Positions 1-9,771 of a stretch of 64,000 bases of DNA are shown here, one piece after another. This DNA is from Allocoprococcus comes (lineage in GTDB: Bacteria; Bacillota; Clostridia; Lachnospirales; Lachnospiraceae). The stretch is from the NCBI RefSeq assembly GCF_013300725.1, contig NZ_JAAIMM010000011.1:38651-102650 (forward strand). The letters are read 5' to 3'. The notes beneath the pieces are model-generated. The model was not told the DNA's origin. It made no database searches and was given only the letters and a program-made list of their open reading frames with translations. Position 1 is the first letter of the stretch. Each line of letters opens with the position of its first letter. Position numbers and translations under genes: made by a program.

Positions 1-1285
1 AATATTCTCTGATAATGCTGCTGATCTCACTTACGATCGGCATTTCTTTTAATTCCTCCAGCGCATCCTGAAGATGGTATTCCTTGACTGCGGATGTTCC
101 GATGACAAGTTCTGCCTTTGCCGCTTTTGCCTGTTCCTGGATCACACGTTCGATACTTACCTTGTGATCTCCGAATACTTTCGCGATTGCTGCCAGTACT
201 CCCGGTTCATTACTTACCTGCATACGGATAAAGAAACGATTCTTGACGTCCGCAAATTCCTTGATCGGAAGCTCTTTGTATGCGCTCCATCCGATTCTTC
301 CGGTACAGTTCCATACAATATTTCTTGCAACATCCATCACATCTCCGAGAACTGCACTTGCGGTCGGCAGTTCTCCTGCTCCTCTTCCATAGAACATGGT
401 ATCCCCAACTGCATCTCCATGCACAAATACAGCATTAAAAGAATCTCTTACGGTAGCGAGCGGATGTTTCTTATCGATCATCATCGGATAAACACCTGCT
501 TCAATTCCATCAGATGTATTTCTCGCAATACCGATCAGTTTGATCACATTTCCCATCTCTTTTGCGTAATTTACATCTGCTGCTGTGATCTTTGTGATTC
601 CCTCCGTATAGACATCCGAAAATTTCACCTGCGAATGGAATGCTGACGTAGCCATGATCGCCACCTTACGTCCTGCATCCAGACCTTCCACATCCGCCGT
701 TGGATCCGCTTCTGCATACCCCAGCTCTGTCGCCTTTGCAAGTGCTTCTGTAAAATCCATTCCATCCTCAAACATTTTTGTCAGGATATAGTTGGTCGTT
801 CCGTTGACAATTCCCATGATCTCATCGATCCGGTTGCCTTCCAGGCACTGCTTAAGCGGACGGATGATCGGGATTCCTCCTGCTACCGCTGCCTCAAACA
901 GGAAATCTGCGCCGCCTTCTTTCGCAGCATCATAGAGTTCCTTTCCATATTCTGCGATCAGATCCTTATTTGCACTTACCACATTTTTCCCTGCTTTCAG
1001 TGCTTCTGTGATCATCGTTTTCGCTGGCTCAATTCCGCCCATCACTTCGATCACGATCTGTATCTCATCATCTTCTATAATCTCTTTCCACTGATCTGTC
1101 AGCAGATTCTGATCTACACCCTGTCTTACTTTTTTCATATTGTATACCAGGATTTTCTTTATTTCAAGAGCGGCGCCGGTCTTCTGCTGCATCTCTTCAC
1201 TGCGGCGTCCAATCAATTTATAAACACCTGTTCCGACTGTTCCAAGTCCAAGTAATCCTACTTTGATCGTCTTTGTATCTGTCAT
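1..1285 (-). CDS. hom: Homoserine dehydrogenase (3' end cut by window edge)
   Basis: Reduces aspartate semialdehyde to homoserine with NAD(P)H, the branch point toward threonine and methionine; cytosolic. Translation from the ATG at 1285 gives an N-terminal Rossmann motif (GLGTVGTGVY), the homoserine dehydrogenase catalytic region with NGTTNYIL and GYAEADPTADVEGLDAGRK, and a C-terminal ACT domain (about residues 350-428) that usually mediates threonine feedback. The frame is open to the window edge after 428 codons, and the ACT domain is nearly complete, so only a few codons should be missing. A GGAGG ribosome site lies 5' of the start and a promoter at 1325-1352. Confidence 0.95.
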   Translation of the reverse strand, partial: MTDTKTIKVGLLGLGTVGTGVYKLIGRRSEEMQQKTGAALEIKKILVYNMKKVRQGVDQNLLTDQWKEIIEDDEIQIVIEVMGGIEPAKTMITEALKAGKNVVSANKDLIAEYGKELYDAAKEGGADFLFEAAVAGGIPIIRPLKQCLEGNRIDEIMGIVNGTTNYILTKMFEDGMDFTEALAKATELGYAEADPTADVEGLDAGRKVAIMATSAFHSQVKFSDVYTEGITKITAADVNYAKEMGNVIKLIGIARNTSDGIEAGVYPMMIDKKHPLATVRDSFNAVFVHGDAVGDTMFYGRGAGELPTASAVLGDVMDVARNIVWNCTGRIGWSAYKELPIKEFADVKNRFFIRMQVSNEPGVLAAIAKVFGDHKVSIERVIQEQAKAAKAELVIGTSAVKEYHLQDALEELKEMPIVSEISSIIREY

Positions 1286-1324
1286 ATCTTCGCGTCCTCC
1301 TAATCTCTATAGTAAATCCATTTT

Positions 1325-1352
1325 ATTCTAGCACTTTTTTGTGAATATTCAA
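1325..1352 (-). promoter_or_regulatory. Probable sigma-A promoter of hom
   Basis: On the minus strand TTGAAT (1352-1347) and TAGAAT (1330-1325) are separated by 16 bases, about 40 bases before the hom start. Good consensus match; predicted by eye. Confidence 0.55.
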
Positions 1353-1361
1353 AGAACTTTC

Positions 1362-1389
1362 TTGACATCTTTTGAGGACGTGATAACAT
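1362..1389 (+). promoter_or_regulatory. Probable extended -10 promoter of the zinc-ribbon gene
   Basis: TTGACA at 1362-1367, 16 bases, then TAACAT at 1384-1389 preceded by an extended TGA element at 1381-1383. It drives the gene starting at 1507 and is divergent from the hom promoter 10 bases away. Confidence 0.5.
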
Positions 1390-1423
1390 TATAAATGTAT
1401 GATTCTATGTATTTAAGTACGTG

Positions 1424-1448
1424 AATGTTAAACATAAGTTTTAACATT
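1424..1448. promoter_or_regulatory. 9-bp inverted repeat in the leader of the zinc-ribbon gene
   Basis: AATGTTAAA (1424-1432) and TTTAACATT (1440-1448) form a perfect inverted repeat around a 7-base spacer, 35-60 bases downstream of the predicted promoter. AT-rich symmetric sites like this often bind dimeric repressors; the protein is unknown. Confidence 0.4.
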
Positions 1449-1506
1449 TACATCATTTAATAAGGGAGTAGATACATATTAAAAAACCAAAGAGGAGAGA
1501 TAAATC

Positions 1507-2376
1507 ATGCAGTGCCCGATTTGTAAAAAGGATCTTGAGATCAAGAACAAAAAAGTAGGCGAAAATGAAGCCGGTGAAGCAATCTACAATGAATTCGCAA
1601 TCTGCCGCGACTGTAAAAAGCAGTGGAATTTAGATAAACAGCGTGAAAAGAAGAAAAAGCTTGCAAAAGAAGCATTGGCTGAAAAAACAGTTGAATCCGG
1701 TAAGGCTGCCGAAAAGCCACACAAAAAGCGCCCGGCTGCCGAAGGAGAAAGAACTTCTGCCGAACGTCCAGCCCAGCCAAAGAAAAAACGTCGGGTATCT
1801 CCGGAAAACGCCGAAACGCGGACCGCTTCTTCTGCTAATCCGGAAGTACCGGCTCATCCGAAGAAAAAACGTCCGAACCCGGCTACTGAAGGAGAAAGAC
1901 CGGCAAGAAAACCTCGTCCGAAGACAGAAGGTTCTTCCGAAGGACAGCCATCCAGACCGCATCCAAAGAAACGCCCTGTTACTTCAGACCGTCCGCTTCT
2001 CAAATATGCAGAAGGTCAGGAAGAAAGCCGGGAAGAAGTTCGTCCACGTCCGAAAAAGAAACGTCCGGAAGAAGCCAAACCGGTACATGCAATTGACAAT
2101 TCCAGCACACGTATCATTTCTGATGAAAAGGATGAACTTAAAATTACAGCACCTGATCTTTCCACTCCAGAGGAGGAAAAAGAACAGACCTATTCTAATA
2201 TTCCACCAAAGCATGTCCGTGAAAAACGTGAACAGGAGATGCGTGAGAACTATCAGAATATGTTAGACGAAGAAGATGATGATGAAAGACATTTTCCTGT
2301 TGTCCTTGTTGTAATCCTTATCTTCCTGATCATCGCAGCTGCTGCATTTGCAGGATACTGGTTCTTCCTGAAATAA
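1507..2376 (+). CDS. Zinc-ribbon protein with basic repeat linker and C-terminal membrane anchor
   Basis: Function not recognised. The 289-residue protein has an N-terminal zinc-ribbon (CPIC at 3-6 and CRDC at about 33-36), then a low-complexity linker of some 180 residues in which PKKKRP/HPKKRP-like basic blocks recur about six times between Glu/Ser/Ala-rich spacers, an acidic stretch (DEEDDDE near 255-261) and one C-terminal transmembrane helix with a very short outer tail. That topology puts the ribbon and linker in the cytoplasm. The start has AGAGGAGAG upstream, and a strong terminator follows at 2395. The basic repeats suggest binding to nucleic acid or another polyanion; this is inference. 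Confidence 0.85.
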   Translation: MQCPICKKDLEIKNKKVGENEAGEAIYNEFAICRDCKKQWNLDKQREKKKKLAKEALAEKTVESGKAAEKPHKKRPAAEGERTSAERPAQPKKKRRVSPENAETRTASSANPEVPAHPKKKRPNPATEGERPARKPRPKTEGSSEGQPSRPHPKKRPVTSDRPLLKYAEGQEESREEVRPRPKKKRPEEAKPVHAIDNSSTRIISDEKDELKITAPDLSTPEEEKEQTYSNIPPKHVREKREQEMRENYQNMLDEEDDDERHFPVVLVVILIFLIIAAAAFAGYWFFLK

Positions 2377-2394
2377 AAAAGAATAGTTATGATG

Positions 2395-2422
2395 AAAGAC
2401 TGGCTCGATGCCAGTCTTTTTT
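2395..2422 (+). terminator. Intrinsic terminator after the zinc-ribbon gene
   Basis: AAAGACTGG (2395-2403) pairs with CCAGTCTTT (2411-2419) around a 7-base loop, followed by a T run. Confidence 0.85.
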
Positions 2423-2430
2423 ACGTTAGT

Positions 2431-2592
2431 AATGAGCCAGGGTTTCGTGTGAGCACGAACCCCTGGCGAACGTACACCATCTCGCTTAGCAGCTCGATGA
2501 TGTACATTCGCCAAATACAGATTTTCACACCTATGCAGATCCTTGTGCAAGCACAAATCTGCATAGGTGTGAAAATCTGTATTTGGCTCATT
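2431..2592. repeat. Block of three chained palindromes
   Basis: Three hairpins follow each other with shared GGC/GCC ends. Hairpin 1 is GCCAGGG (2436-2442) with CCCTGGC (2461-2467), extended by TTCGTG/CACGAA around a TGAG loop. Hairpin 2 spans 2465-2512 with 17-base arms and two G-T type mismatches. Hairpin 3 has a perfect 31-bp stem (2510-2540 with 2557-2587) plus an inner 6-bp stem with a 2-base loop. The whole is also bracketed by AATGAGCCA (2431-2439) and TGGCTCATT (2584-2592). No coding potential is convincing. It could be a MITE-like mobile palindrome or a structured RNA. Confidence 0.75.
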
Positions 2593-2600
2593 GTATGCAC

Positions 2601-2631
2601 AAAAAAGAACCACACGCAACATGTAGTTCTT
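2601..2631 (-). terminator. Terminator of the minus-strand tRNA-Gly
   Basis: On the minus strand a 10-bp stem (2631-2622 with 2614-2605, one G-T pair) is followed by a T run that reads as A 2601-2606 on the plus strand. Confidence 0.75.
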
Positions 2632-2639
2632 AATTCAAG

Positions 2640-2712
2640 AGCGACAGACGGGACTCGAACCCGCGACCTCCACCTTGGCAAGGTGGCGTACTACCAACTG
2701 TACTACTATCGC
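2640..2712 (-). tRNA. tRNA-Gly (anticodon GCC)
   Basis: The transcript starts GCGATAG at 2712 and ends CTGTCGC at 2641 with discriminator U at 2640; the seven-base acceptor stem pairs fully (one T-G). The anticodon arm CACCTTGCCAAGGTG carries GCC, and the T arm contains GGTTCGAGTCC. The CCA end is not encoded. It is identical in sequence to the tRNA at 2973 on the other strand. Confidence 0.97.
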
Positions 2713-2745
2713 ATTCAGTATTTGTTGTTCATCAGAACAATAAAT

Positions 2746-2774
2746 ACTATACAATATATCTATCAATTGGTCAA
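2746..2774 (-). promoter_or_regulatory. Promoter of the minus-strand tRNA-Gly
   Basis: On the minus strand TTGACC (2774-2769), a 17-base spacer and TATAGT (2751-2746). The 25 bases from the -10 box onward match the plus-strand copy almost exactly, including GTTCTGATGAAC. Confidence 0.8.
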
Positions 2775-2910
2775 GTATATTTTCATTTTTATGTGTCGGA
2801 CTTTTTCATTCATCTTCATATATTATTCTGTTAAAATTATTTTTTGTCTGATTAACAGAAAACTTATTGAATCTTCGTAAAAAGTAGAACAAAATTTCTT
2901 CATTTTTTCG

Positions 2911-2939
2911 TTGACAATTCCTTCTTTGTACGGTATAGT
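2911..2939 (+). promoter_or_regulatory. Promoter of the plus-strand tRNA-Gly
   Basis: Perfect TTGACA (2911-2916), 17 bases, TATAGT (2934-2939), 33 bases before the mature tRNA 5' end. Confidence 0.85.
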
Positions 2940-2972
2940 AAATATTGTTCTGATGAACACAACTTAACAAAT

Positions 2973-3045
2973 GCGATAGTAGTACAGTTGGTAGTACGCC
3001 ACCTTGCCAAGGTGGAGGTCGCGGGTTCGAGTCCCGTCTGTCGCT
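2973..3045 (+). tRNA. tRNA-Gly (anticodon GCC), second copy
   Basis: Same 72-base body as the minus-strand copy, with discriminator T at 3045. It is arranged head to head with that copy, 260 bases apart, so the pair forms a long inverted repeat. An intrinsic terminator follows 7 bases later. Confidence 0.97.
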
Positions 3046-3051
3046 CTTTGT

Positions 3052-3082
3052 GAGACTTATGAAAATCATAAGTCTCTTTTTT
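3052..3082 (+). terminator. Terminator of the plus-strand tRNA-Gly
   Basis: Perfect 11-bp stem GAGACTTATGA (3052-3062) with TCATAAGTCTC (3066-3076), 3-base loop, then six T. Confidence 0.92.
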
Positions 3083-3159
3083 CATTCATGTAAATTTCTG
3101 ATTAAACTTTTAATTAAACCAAAAGACTCCATTTGTCAGAGTTGTGCCCGATACACGAA

Positions 3160-3199
3160 AAGGGATCATCTTTCACTTTTTGTAAAAGCCTGATCCCTT
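3160..3199 (-). terminator. Hairpin between the tRNA and M20 genes, probable terminator
   Basis: AAGGGATCA (3160-3168) pairs with TGATCCCTT (3191-3199). On the minus strand it is followed by TTTTC-type bases 35 bases beyond the M20 stop. The loop is long (22 bases). Confidence 0.5.
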
Positions 3200-3234
3200 C
3201 TTTTCATTTATTCTAACCTTATAGATCTTCTCTT

Positions 3235-4404
3235 CTATTTTGCCAGCCAGTCCATTGCAATCTTCGCATACATGGCTGCGCCAAGCGGTAATGCTTTTTC
3301 ATTAAACAGAATCTTCGGATTATGCTGTCCTTTCCATTTACTCTGATCTTCCACTCCGGCTCCGATAACAAAATAACTTGCCGGTACTTTTGCTGAAATC
3401 ACTGCAAAGTCTTCGGATCCCATGACATGGAATCCACCGTTAATCGTTGTTCCCGGATTCTCAAGAGACTCAACACTTTTAATATAATCTGCATTCAGTT
3501 CTTCATTGCAAGTCACACTCGGAACATTGCTGAGTTCTTCAATTTCACAAGTAGTACGATAAGCTGCTGCAACAGCCGGAACAATTTCATTGATCCTCCG
3601 GATCAGCATCGTCCTTACTTCTTCATTAAATGTCCTTAGTGTTCCCTGAAGCACGCAGCGCTCCGGAATTACATTTGCTGCATTGCCAGCTGTAAACTGT
3701 CCAATCGTAAGTGCTGCCTCTGCTGATGGTGGACATTCCCTGGCGATCAGTGCCTGAAGAGCATGATAAACTTCTACACCAGCGTTGATCGGATCAATAC
3801 AGCCCTCCGGTGCAGAACCGTGTCCGCCACGTCCTGTAAGGGTGATTTTAAAGCCATATACAGACGCCATGGCTTCCACACCATATCCAATCGTTCCATA
3901 TGGAATTGCCGCAAATACATGCGCTGCAAAGGCAGCATCTACATGCGGATTCTCCAGGACTCCTGCTTCCACTGCTGCTTTCGCTCCGCGGAAAGTTTCC
4001 TCACCTGGCTGGAACAATAATTTGACTACGCCCGGCAGTTCTTCTTCATGTGCCTTTAAAATTTTTGCCGCTCCAAGAAGGATCGTAGCGTGCAGATCGT
4101 GTCCACATCCATGCATGCATCCGTTCTTTGATGCAAATTCAAGTCCCGTTTCCTCTTCTACCGGAAGCGCGTCCATATCACTTCTAAGAAGAAAACATTT
4201 ATCCCCTTTTCCGATCTGTGCGATAATCACTGAACCCTCAGGAAATACCTTGTATTCTACATTCATCTCATCCAGACGTTTACTGATATATTCCACAGTC
4301 TTTGGAAGCTCCAGATCCGTCTCCGGAATCTGATGAAGATCCCTTCTCCATTTCACAAGCAGATCATTGATCTCATTCGATTCTTCTAAAATTTTATGTG
4401 CCAT
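3235..4404 (-). CDS. M20 family metallopeptidase / amidohydrolase
   Basis: A 389-residue zinc hydrolase of the IAA-amino acid hydrolase/N-acyl-amino-acid amidohydrolase branch, which cleaves an acyl or amino-acid amide in the cytoplasm. Visible signatures are the metal-site motif GCMHGCGHDLHATILLGAA (near residue 100), LLFQPGEE (about 130), the dimerisation-domain GRGGHGSAPEGCIDPI (about 190) and GGFHVMGSEDFAV (about 335). The ATG at 4404 was chosen because the AGGAGG site sits 9 bases before it, whereas an in-frame ATG at 4413 touches the Shine-Dalgarno. The natural substrate cannot be read from sequence. Confidence 0.9.
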   Translation of the reverse strand: MAHKILEESNEINDLLVKWRRDLHQIPETDLELPKTVEYISKRLDEMNVEYKVFPEGSVIIAQIGKGDKCFLLRSDMDALPVEEETGLEFASKNGCMHGCGHDLHATILLGAAKILKAHEEELPGVVKLLFQPGEETFRGAKAAVEAGVLENPHVDAAFAAHVFAAIPYGTIGYGVEAMASVYGFKITLTGRGGHGSAPEGCIDPINAGVEVYHALQALIARECPPSAEAALTIGQFTAGNAANVIPERCVLQGTLRTFNEEVRTMLIRRINEIVPAVAAAYRTTCEIEELSNVPSVTCNEELNADYIKSVESLENPGTTINGGFHVMGSEDFAVISAKVPASYFVIGAGVEDQSKWKGQHNPKILFNEKALPLGAAMYAKIAMDWLAK

Positions 4405-4543
4405 ATATCCCATCCTCCTTTTATTTCAACTACCTTTATTATAGAATTTCGTTATAAAAAAAGAAATGAACATTTCTTCACTTTAACAGGCAATTCTGTC
4501 TTATGTGAAAAAATGTTCATTTTAAAAAATTGAATTATAAAAT

Positions 4544-6343
<1,800 letters not shown>

Positions 6344-6373
6344 TCTAATTTATCCTCCTGCGTTTCTCTTTCC

Positions 6374-7639
6374 TTATAAATCCATAACGGAATCTTTGTA
6401 GCAGTCTGTGATATCTTCATATCCTTCTGCGATCAGCTGATCCTTCTGGAATTTCTTGTTCTTCTTCATATTGACCACCAGAACCTGTTTCCCGGCTGCG
6501 CGGTCAGCTTTTGCCATCTCAAGTACTTTGAGGATGCCTTCCTTGTGCATATTCTTTTCAAGAAGATATGCTTTTTTCTGGCGCTTGGAAGGAATCTCAT
6601 ATCCATTTTCCAGAAGCAGCATGACAATACGCTCAAATCCGATTGAGAATCCACATGCCGGTGTGTCCTGCCCTGTGAATTTACCGATCATCTTATCGTA
6701 ACGTCCGCCACCTGCAACAGAGCCGCCGAATTCATCCATCGTTACTTCAAAAATGGTTCCTGTATAGTAAGATTGTCCACGTACCAGCGTCGGATCAAAT
6801 TTTACTTTGAAATCTGCCTCTTTTGCACTTTCTACGCTGGAAATGATCATTTCCATGCTGTCAGCTGTCTTCTCATCAAGGAATCCTGCCAGCTTTTCTT
6901 TGCAGAAACGGATTCCGTCAACATCCGGGCTGATCTCATCAAAGAGTCCAAGATAAGTATCTACATTTTCTTTTGTATAACCCATCTCAACCAGTTCTTC
7001 GCCTACACCTTCTTTGCCGATCTTATCCATCTTATCAAGGATGATAAATACTTCGTCGAAATCTTCTTCCTTAAATCCACTGAATGCAGCCATCGCCTTT
7101 AAGATATTACGGTCATTGATACATACCGTAAAATTGTGGAAGTCCATCTTTCCAAGCATGGTCGTGGTTGCAAGGATCAGTTCGATCTCTGCAAGATTAC
7201 CCGGCTCACCTAAAATATCGATATCGCACTGCATGAACTGACGGAAACGTCCTCTCTGTGGACGGTCTGCTCTCCATACATTGCCAATCTGAAGTGCCTT
7301 AAACGGTGACGGCAGTTCATTTGCATGATTTGCATAGTATCTTGCAAGCGGAACTGTCAGGTCATAACGAAGTCCTCCGTCTACCAGATCGATCTCTTCT
7401 TTTGCCTCAGCAATTTTCAGTTTTTCCCCTCTCTTCAGAATCTTGAAGATCAGTTTTTCATTGTCACCGCCCTGTTTGCTGCACAGGTTCTCAATGTGTT
7501 CCACACACGGTGTCTCTATGGAAGTAAATCCAAATGTCTTATAGGTATCCTTGATCATCTGGATCACATAATCTCTGATTTCCATTTCTTTCGGGAGCAT
7601 GTCTTTCATGCCGGTAACCGGTTTTTTCTTTAATGCCAT
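6374..7639 (-). CDS. hisS: Histidine--tRNA ligase
   Basis: Class II synthetase that charges tRNA-His. Motifs include GMKDMLPKE at the N-terminus, GGLRYDLTVPLARYYANH (about 85), the histidine-binding GQSYYTGTIFEV (about 280) and motif 3 GGRYDKMIG...ACGFSIGFERI (about 305-335). The C-terminal 90 residues are poorly conserved relative to the typical HGTP anticodon-binding fold. The ATG at 7639 has AAGGAGA seven bases upstream and overlaps the end of hemZ by 10 bases, so the two are likely cotranslated. Total 421 residues, normal for the family. Confidence 0.95.
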   Translation of the reverse strand: MALKKKPVTGMKDMLPKEMEIRDYVIQMIKDTYKTFGFTSIETPCVEHIENLCSKQGGDNEKLIFKILKRGEKLKIAEAKEEIDLVDGGLRYDLTVPLARYYANHANELPSPFKALQIGNVWRADRPQRGRFRQFMQCDIDILGEPGNLAEIELILATTTMLGKMDFHNFTVCINDRNILKAMAAFSGFKEEDFDEVFIILDKMDKIGKEGVGEELVEMGYTKENVDTYLGLFDEISPDVDGIRFCKEKLAGFLDEKTADSMEMIISSVESAKEADFKVKFDPTLVRGQSYYTGTIFEVTMDEFGGSVAGGGRYDKMIGKFTGQDTPACGFSIGFERIVMLLLENGYEIPSKRQKKAYLLEKNMHKEGILKVLEMAKADRAAGKQVLVVNMKKNKKFQKDQLIAEGYEDITDCYKDSVMDL

Positions 7640-9129
7640 AACCATTCTCCTTTTCGCTCTATCATCTCATCGATACGGGAAATATATTCTCCCACATCCC
7701 TGACATTTTCTATTCTTATCAGATTCGTCATCCGCCCGTTTTTACTTCCAGGCGCCGGAATCTCATACGGAAGCACCACCTTAGTCGATGCGCCTGCACC
7801 GGCAGCAACGATGGACTGCTTTTCCTCCATAATCAGTATATTGTAAATTCCCGCTTTGTCAACCTTTGCGTAACCTACATTTTCAAAATTTCCTGCAATA
7901 TTCTTCTGTCTGTAGAGATAATACGGATAAAGCCCCATCTCACCGGCCGCCTTACGTGCCATATCGATCATCTCTTCCAGCTCTCTTGCCATCTGTTTGT
8001 AATTCTGTTTTTCTGCGCTTGCAGCCCGTTCGCGTGTCAGTCTCGAACCATGTTTCATTGCAAGTGCATGGACCGTCAAACTGTCCGGTGCAAGCTCTTT
8101 GATCTGGCGAAGAGTATCTTCCATCTCCTCCGGATGTTCTCCCGGAAGCCCTGCGATCAGATCCATATTGATATTGTCAAATCCCAGTTCTCTTGCCAGA
8201 TGGAAAATGCGGACTACATCCTCCACTGTGTGACGTCTTCCGATCACATCCAGTGTCTTCTGCTGCATGGTCTGCGGATTGATAGAAATTCTGCCAACTC
8301 CATGCTTTCGGATCACTCGCAGCTTGTCCTCAGTAATGCTGTCCGGTCTTCCGGCTTCAATCGTATATTCTTTCAGATGTTCAAAAGAAAAATGTTCTTC
8401 CAGAAAACTCAAAACCCGGTCCATCTGCTGTGCACCCAGGGTTGTCGGCGTACCGCCTCCCATATAAATCGCATTAAGATGCTTTTCTTTTGAAACCTCC
8501 GCAATAAATGCAAGCTCTTTTAAAAGTGCATCTACATATTCATCCATCCGGTCCTGCCATTTTGCAACCGGATAAGAAGTAAAGGAGCAGTAACTGCAGG
8601 TTGTCGGGCAGAACGGAATTCCGATATAAAGGCTATATCCATTTTCATAATCCAGCTTGTCAAGCTGGGCTTTTTCCCGCTTTGCGATCTCAATACCAAG
8701 CCTTGCTTTCTTCATGCTTACCACATAGGTATCATGCATATACCGTATGATTTCTTCCTCAGAAGAACCTTCCTCCAGTCTTTCCATGATCATCTTTGTG
8801 GGGCGGACACCTGTCATATTCCCCCATGCATGTTCTTCTCCGGTCTTTTTGACCAGGGTCTGATATAATTTTTTATTGATATAACGCTTTTGTTCTCTTT
8901 TTTCGCTGATGTCTGCGATTTCAGCCTCCCTGCAACGAAAAAAGGTCCACCGGACCTTTTTATCACATGCCTGCTCTTCCAGATCCGGTTCCTCTTCTGC
9001 GGTCATCTCGATCAGAAGTTCCTGCTCTGGATCTACCTTCTGGCTGATCTCGGCATCAGGAAGAAATGACTTTACGATATGATACATGTCGTAGGTGAAA
9101 CGTTCATTTTTACAGCTGATCCGAATCAT
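7630..9129 (-). CDS. hemZ: Coproporphyrinogen dehydrogenase HemZ-type radical SAM protein
   Basis: Radical SAM protein of the HemN/HemZ family, named for oxygen-independent conversion of coproporphyrinogen III to protoporphyrinogen IX. It has about 160 extra N-terminal residues before the core and then the CX3CX2C [4Fe-4S] motif at C174, C178 and C181, followed by MGGGTPTTL and the family's GLPGEHPEEM segment. In Lachnospiraceae, which generally lack a full heme pathway, this protein is conserved in this neighbourhood, so its real substrate is open. It sits 12 bases after the MBL hydrolase gene and overlaps hisS. Confidence 0.9.
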   Translation of the reverse strand: MIRISCKNERFTYDMYHIVKSFLPDAEISQKVDPEQELLIEMTAEEEPDLEEQACDKKVRWTFFRCREAEIADISEKREQKRYINKKLYQTLVKKTGEEHAWGNMTGVRPTKMIMERLEEGSSEEEIIRYMHDTYVVSMKKARLGIEIAKREKAQLDKLDYENGYSLYIGIPFCPTTCSYCSFTSYPVAKWQDRMDEYVDALLKELAFIAEVSKEKHLNAIYMGGGTPTTLGAQQMDRVLSFLEEHFSFEHLKEYTIEAGRPDSITEDKLRVIRKHGVGRISINPQTMQQKTLDVIGRRHTVEDVVRIFHLARELGFDNINMDLIAGLPGEHPEEMEDTLRQIKELAPDSLTVHALAMKHGSRLTRERAASAEKQNYKQMARELEEMIDMARKAAGEMGLYPYYLYRQKNIAGNFENVGYAKVDKAGIYNILIMEEKQSIVAAGAGASTKVVLPYEIPAPGSKNGRMTNLIRIENVRDVGEYISRIDEMIERKGEWLWH

Positions 9130-9141
9130 TTTTCTGCTCCT

Positions 9142-9765
9142 CTACACATACGGGTTGTTCACTTTTTCGTTGCCAATCGTTGTTGCGCCCATATGTCCCG
9201 GGAATACCTTTGTTTCATCCGGAAGCAGGAACAGCTTTTCCTTGATCGAACGAATCAGTGCAGAAGTGCTGCTGGTTGCAAAATCACTTCTTCCGACTGA
9301 ACAACAGAACAATGTATCTCCACTGAAAAGTACTCCCTCTTTTTCTACATAGTAGCATACGCCGCCCTGGGTATGTCCCGGTGTATGGATCACCCGGAAA
9401 TCTTCTCCGATCAGATGAAGCACATCTCCATCATGGATCACTTCTCCACCCGGGTAGCTGTAGCCATTTGTATATACCGTTGACTCATTCATAGACGGTG
9501 TGTGAAGAAGCTCCAGATCGGATTCTTCTACATAAACCGGCATTTTCCCATACCGGTCGATCACTTTATCGATTCCCATGATATGATCAAAATGCGCATG
9601 AGTCAGAAGAATTGCCTTAATTACAAGCTCTTCCTCTTCGATATAACCGATCATCGCTTTTGACAGGTTTGCCGGATCAACGATCACGGTCTCTTTTGTT
9701 TCTTCATTGGTAACAATGTAACAATTGGTACTGATAATTCCTGTTACAAATTTTTCGATTTTCAT
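9142..9765 (-). CDS. MBL-fold metallohydrolase (YqgX/glyoxalase II-like)
   Basis: A 207-residue single-domain metallo-beta-lactamase fold protein. The metal motif THAHFDH is at residues 55-61, with later HTPGHTQGGVCYYV (about 127) and FSGDTLF (about 150) supplying further metal ligands. The set matches the YqgX/hydroxyacylglutathione hydrolase branch, thioester hydrolases such as those acting on S-lactoyl thiols. It lies 6 bases downstream of relA. Specific substrate unknown. Confidence 0.9.
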   Translation of the reverse strand: MKIEKFVTGIISTNCYIVTNEETKETVIVDPANLSKAMIGYIEEEELVIKAILLTHAHFDHIMGIDKVIDRYGKMPVYVEESDLELLHTPSMNESTVYTNGYSYPGGEVIHDGDVLHLIGEDFRVIHTPGHTQGGVCYYVEKEGVLFSGDTLFCCSVGRSDFATSSTSALIRSIKEKLFLLPDETKVFPGHMGATTIGNEKVNNPYV

Positions 9766-9771
9766 TTCTTT

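Noticed and set aside
2389..2880. Open frames crossing the palindrome block and the tRNA genes
   Set aside because: They read through a terminator, hairpins and a tRNA, and their sequence has no protein-like pattern.
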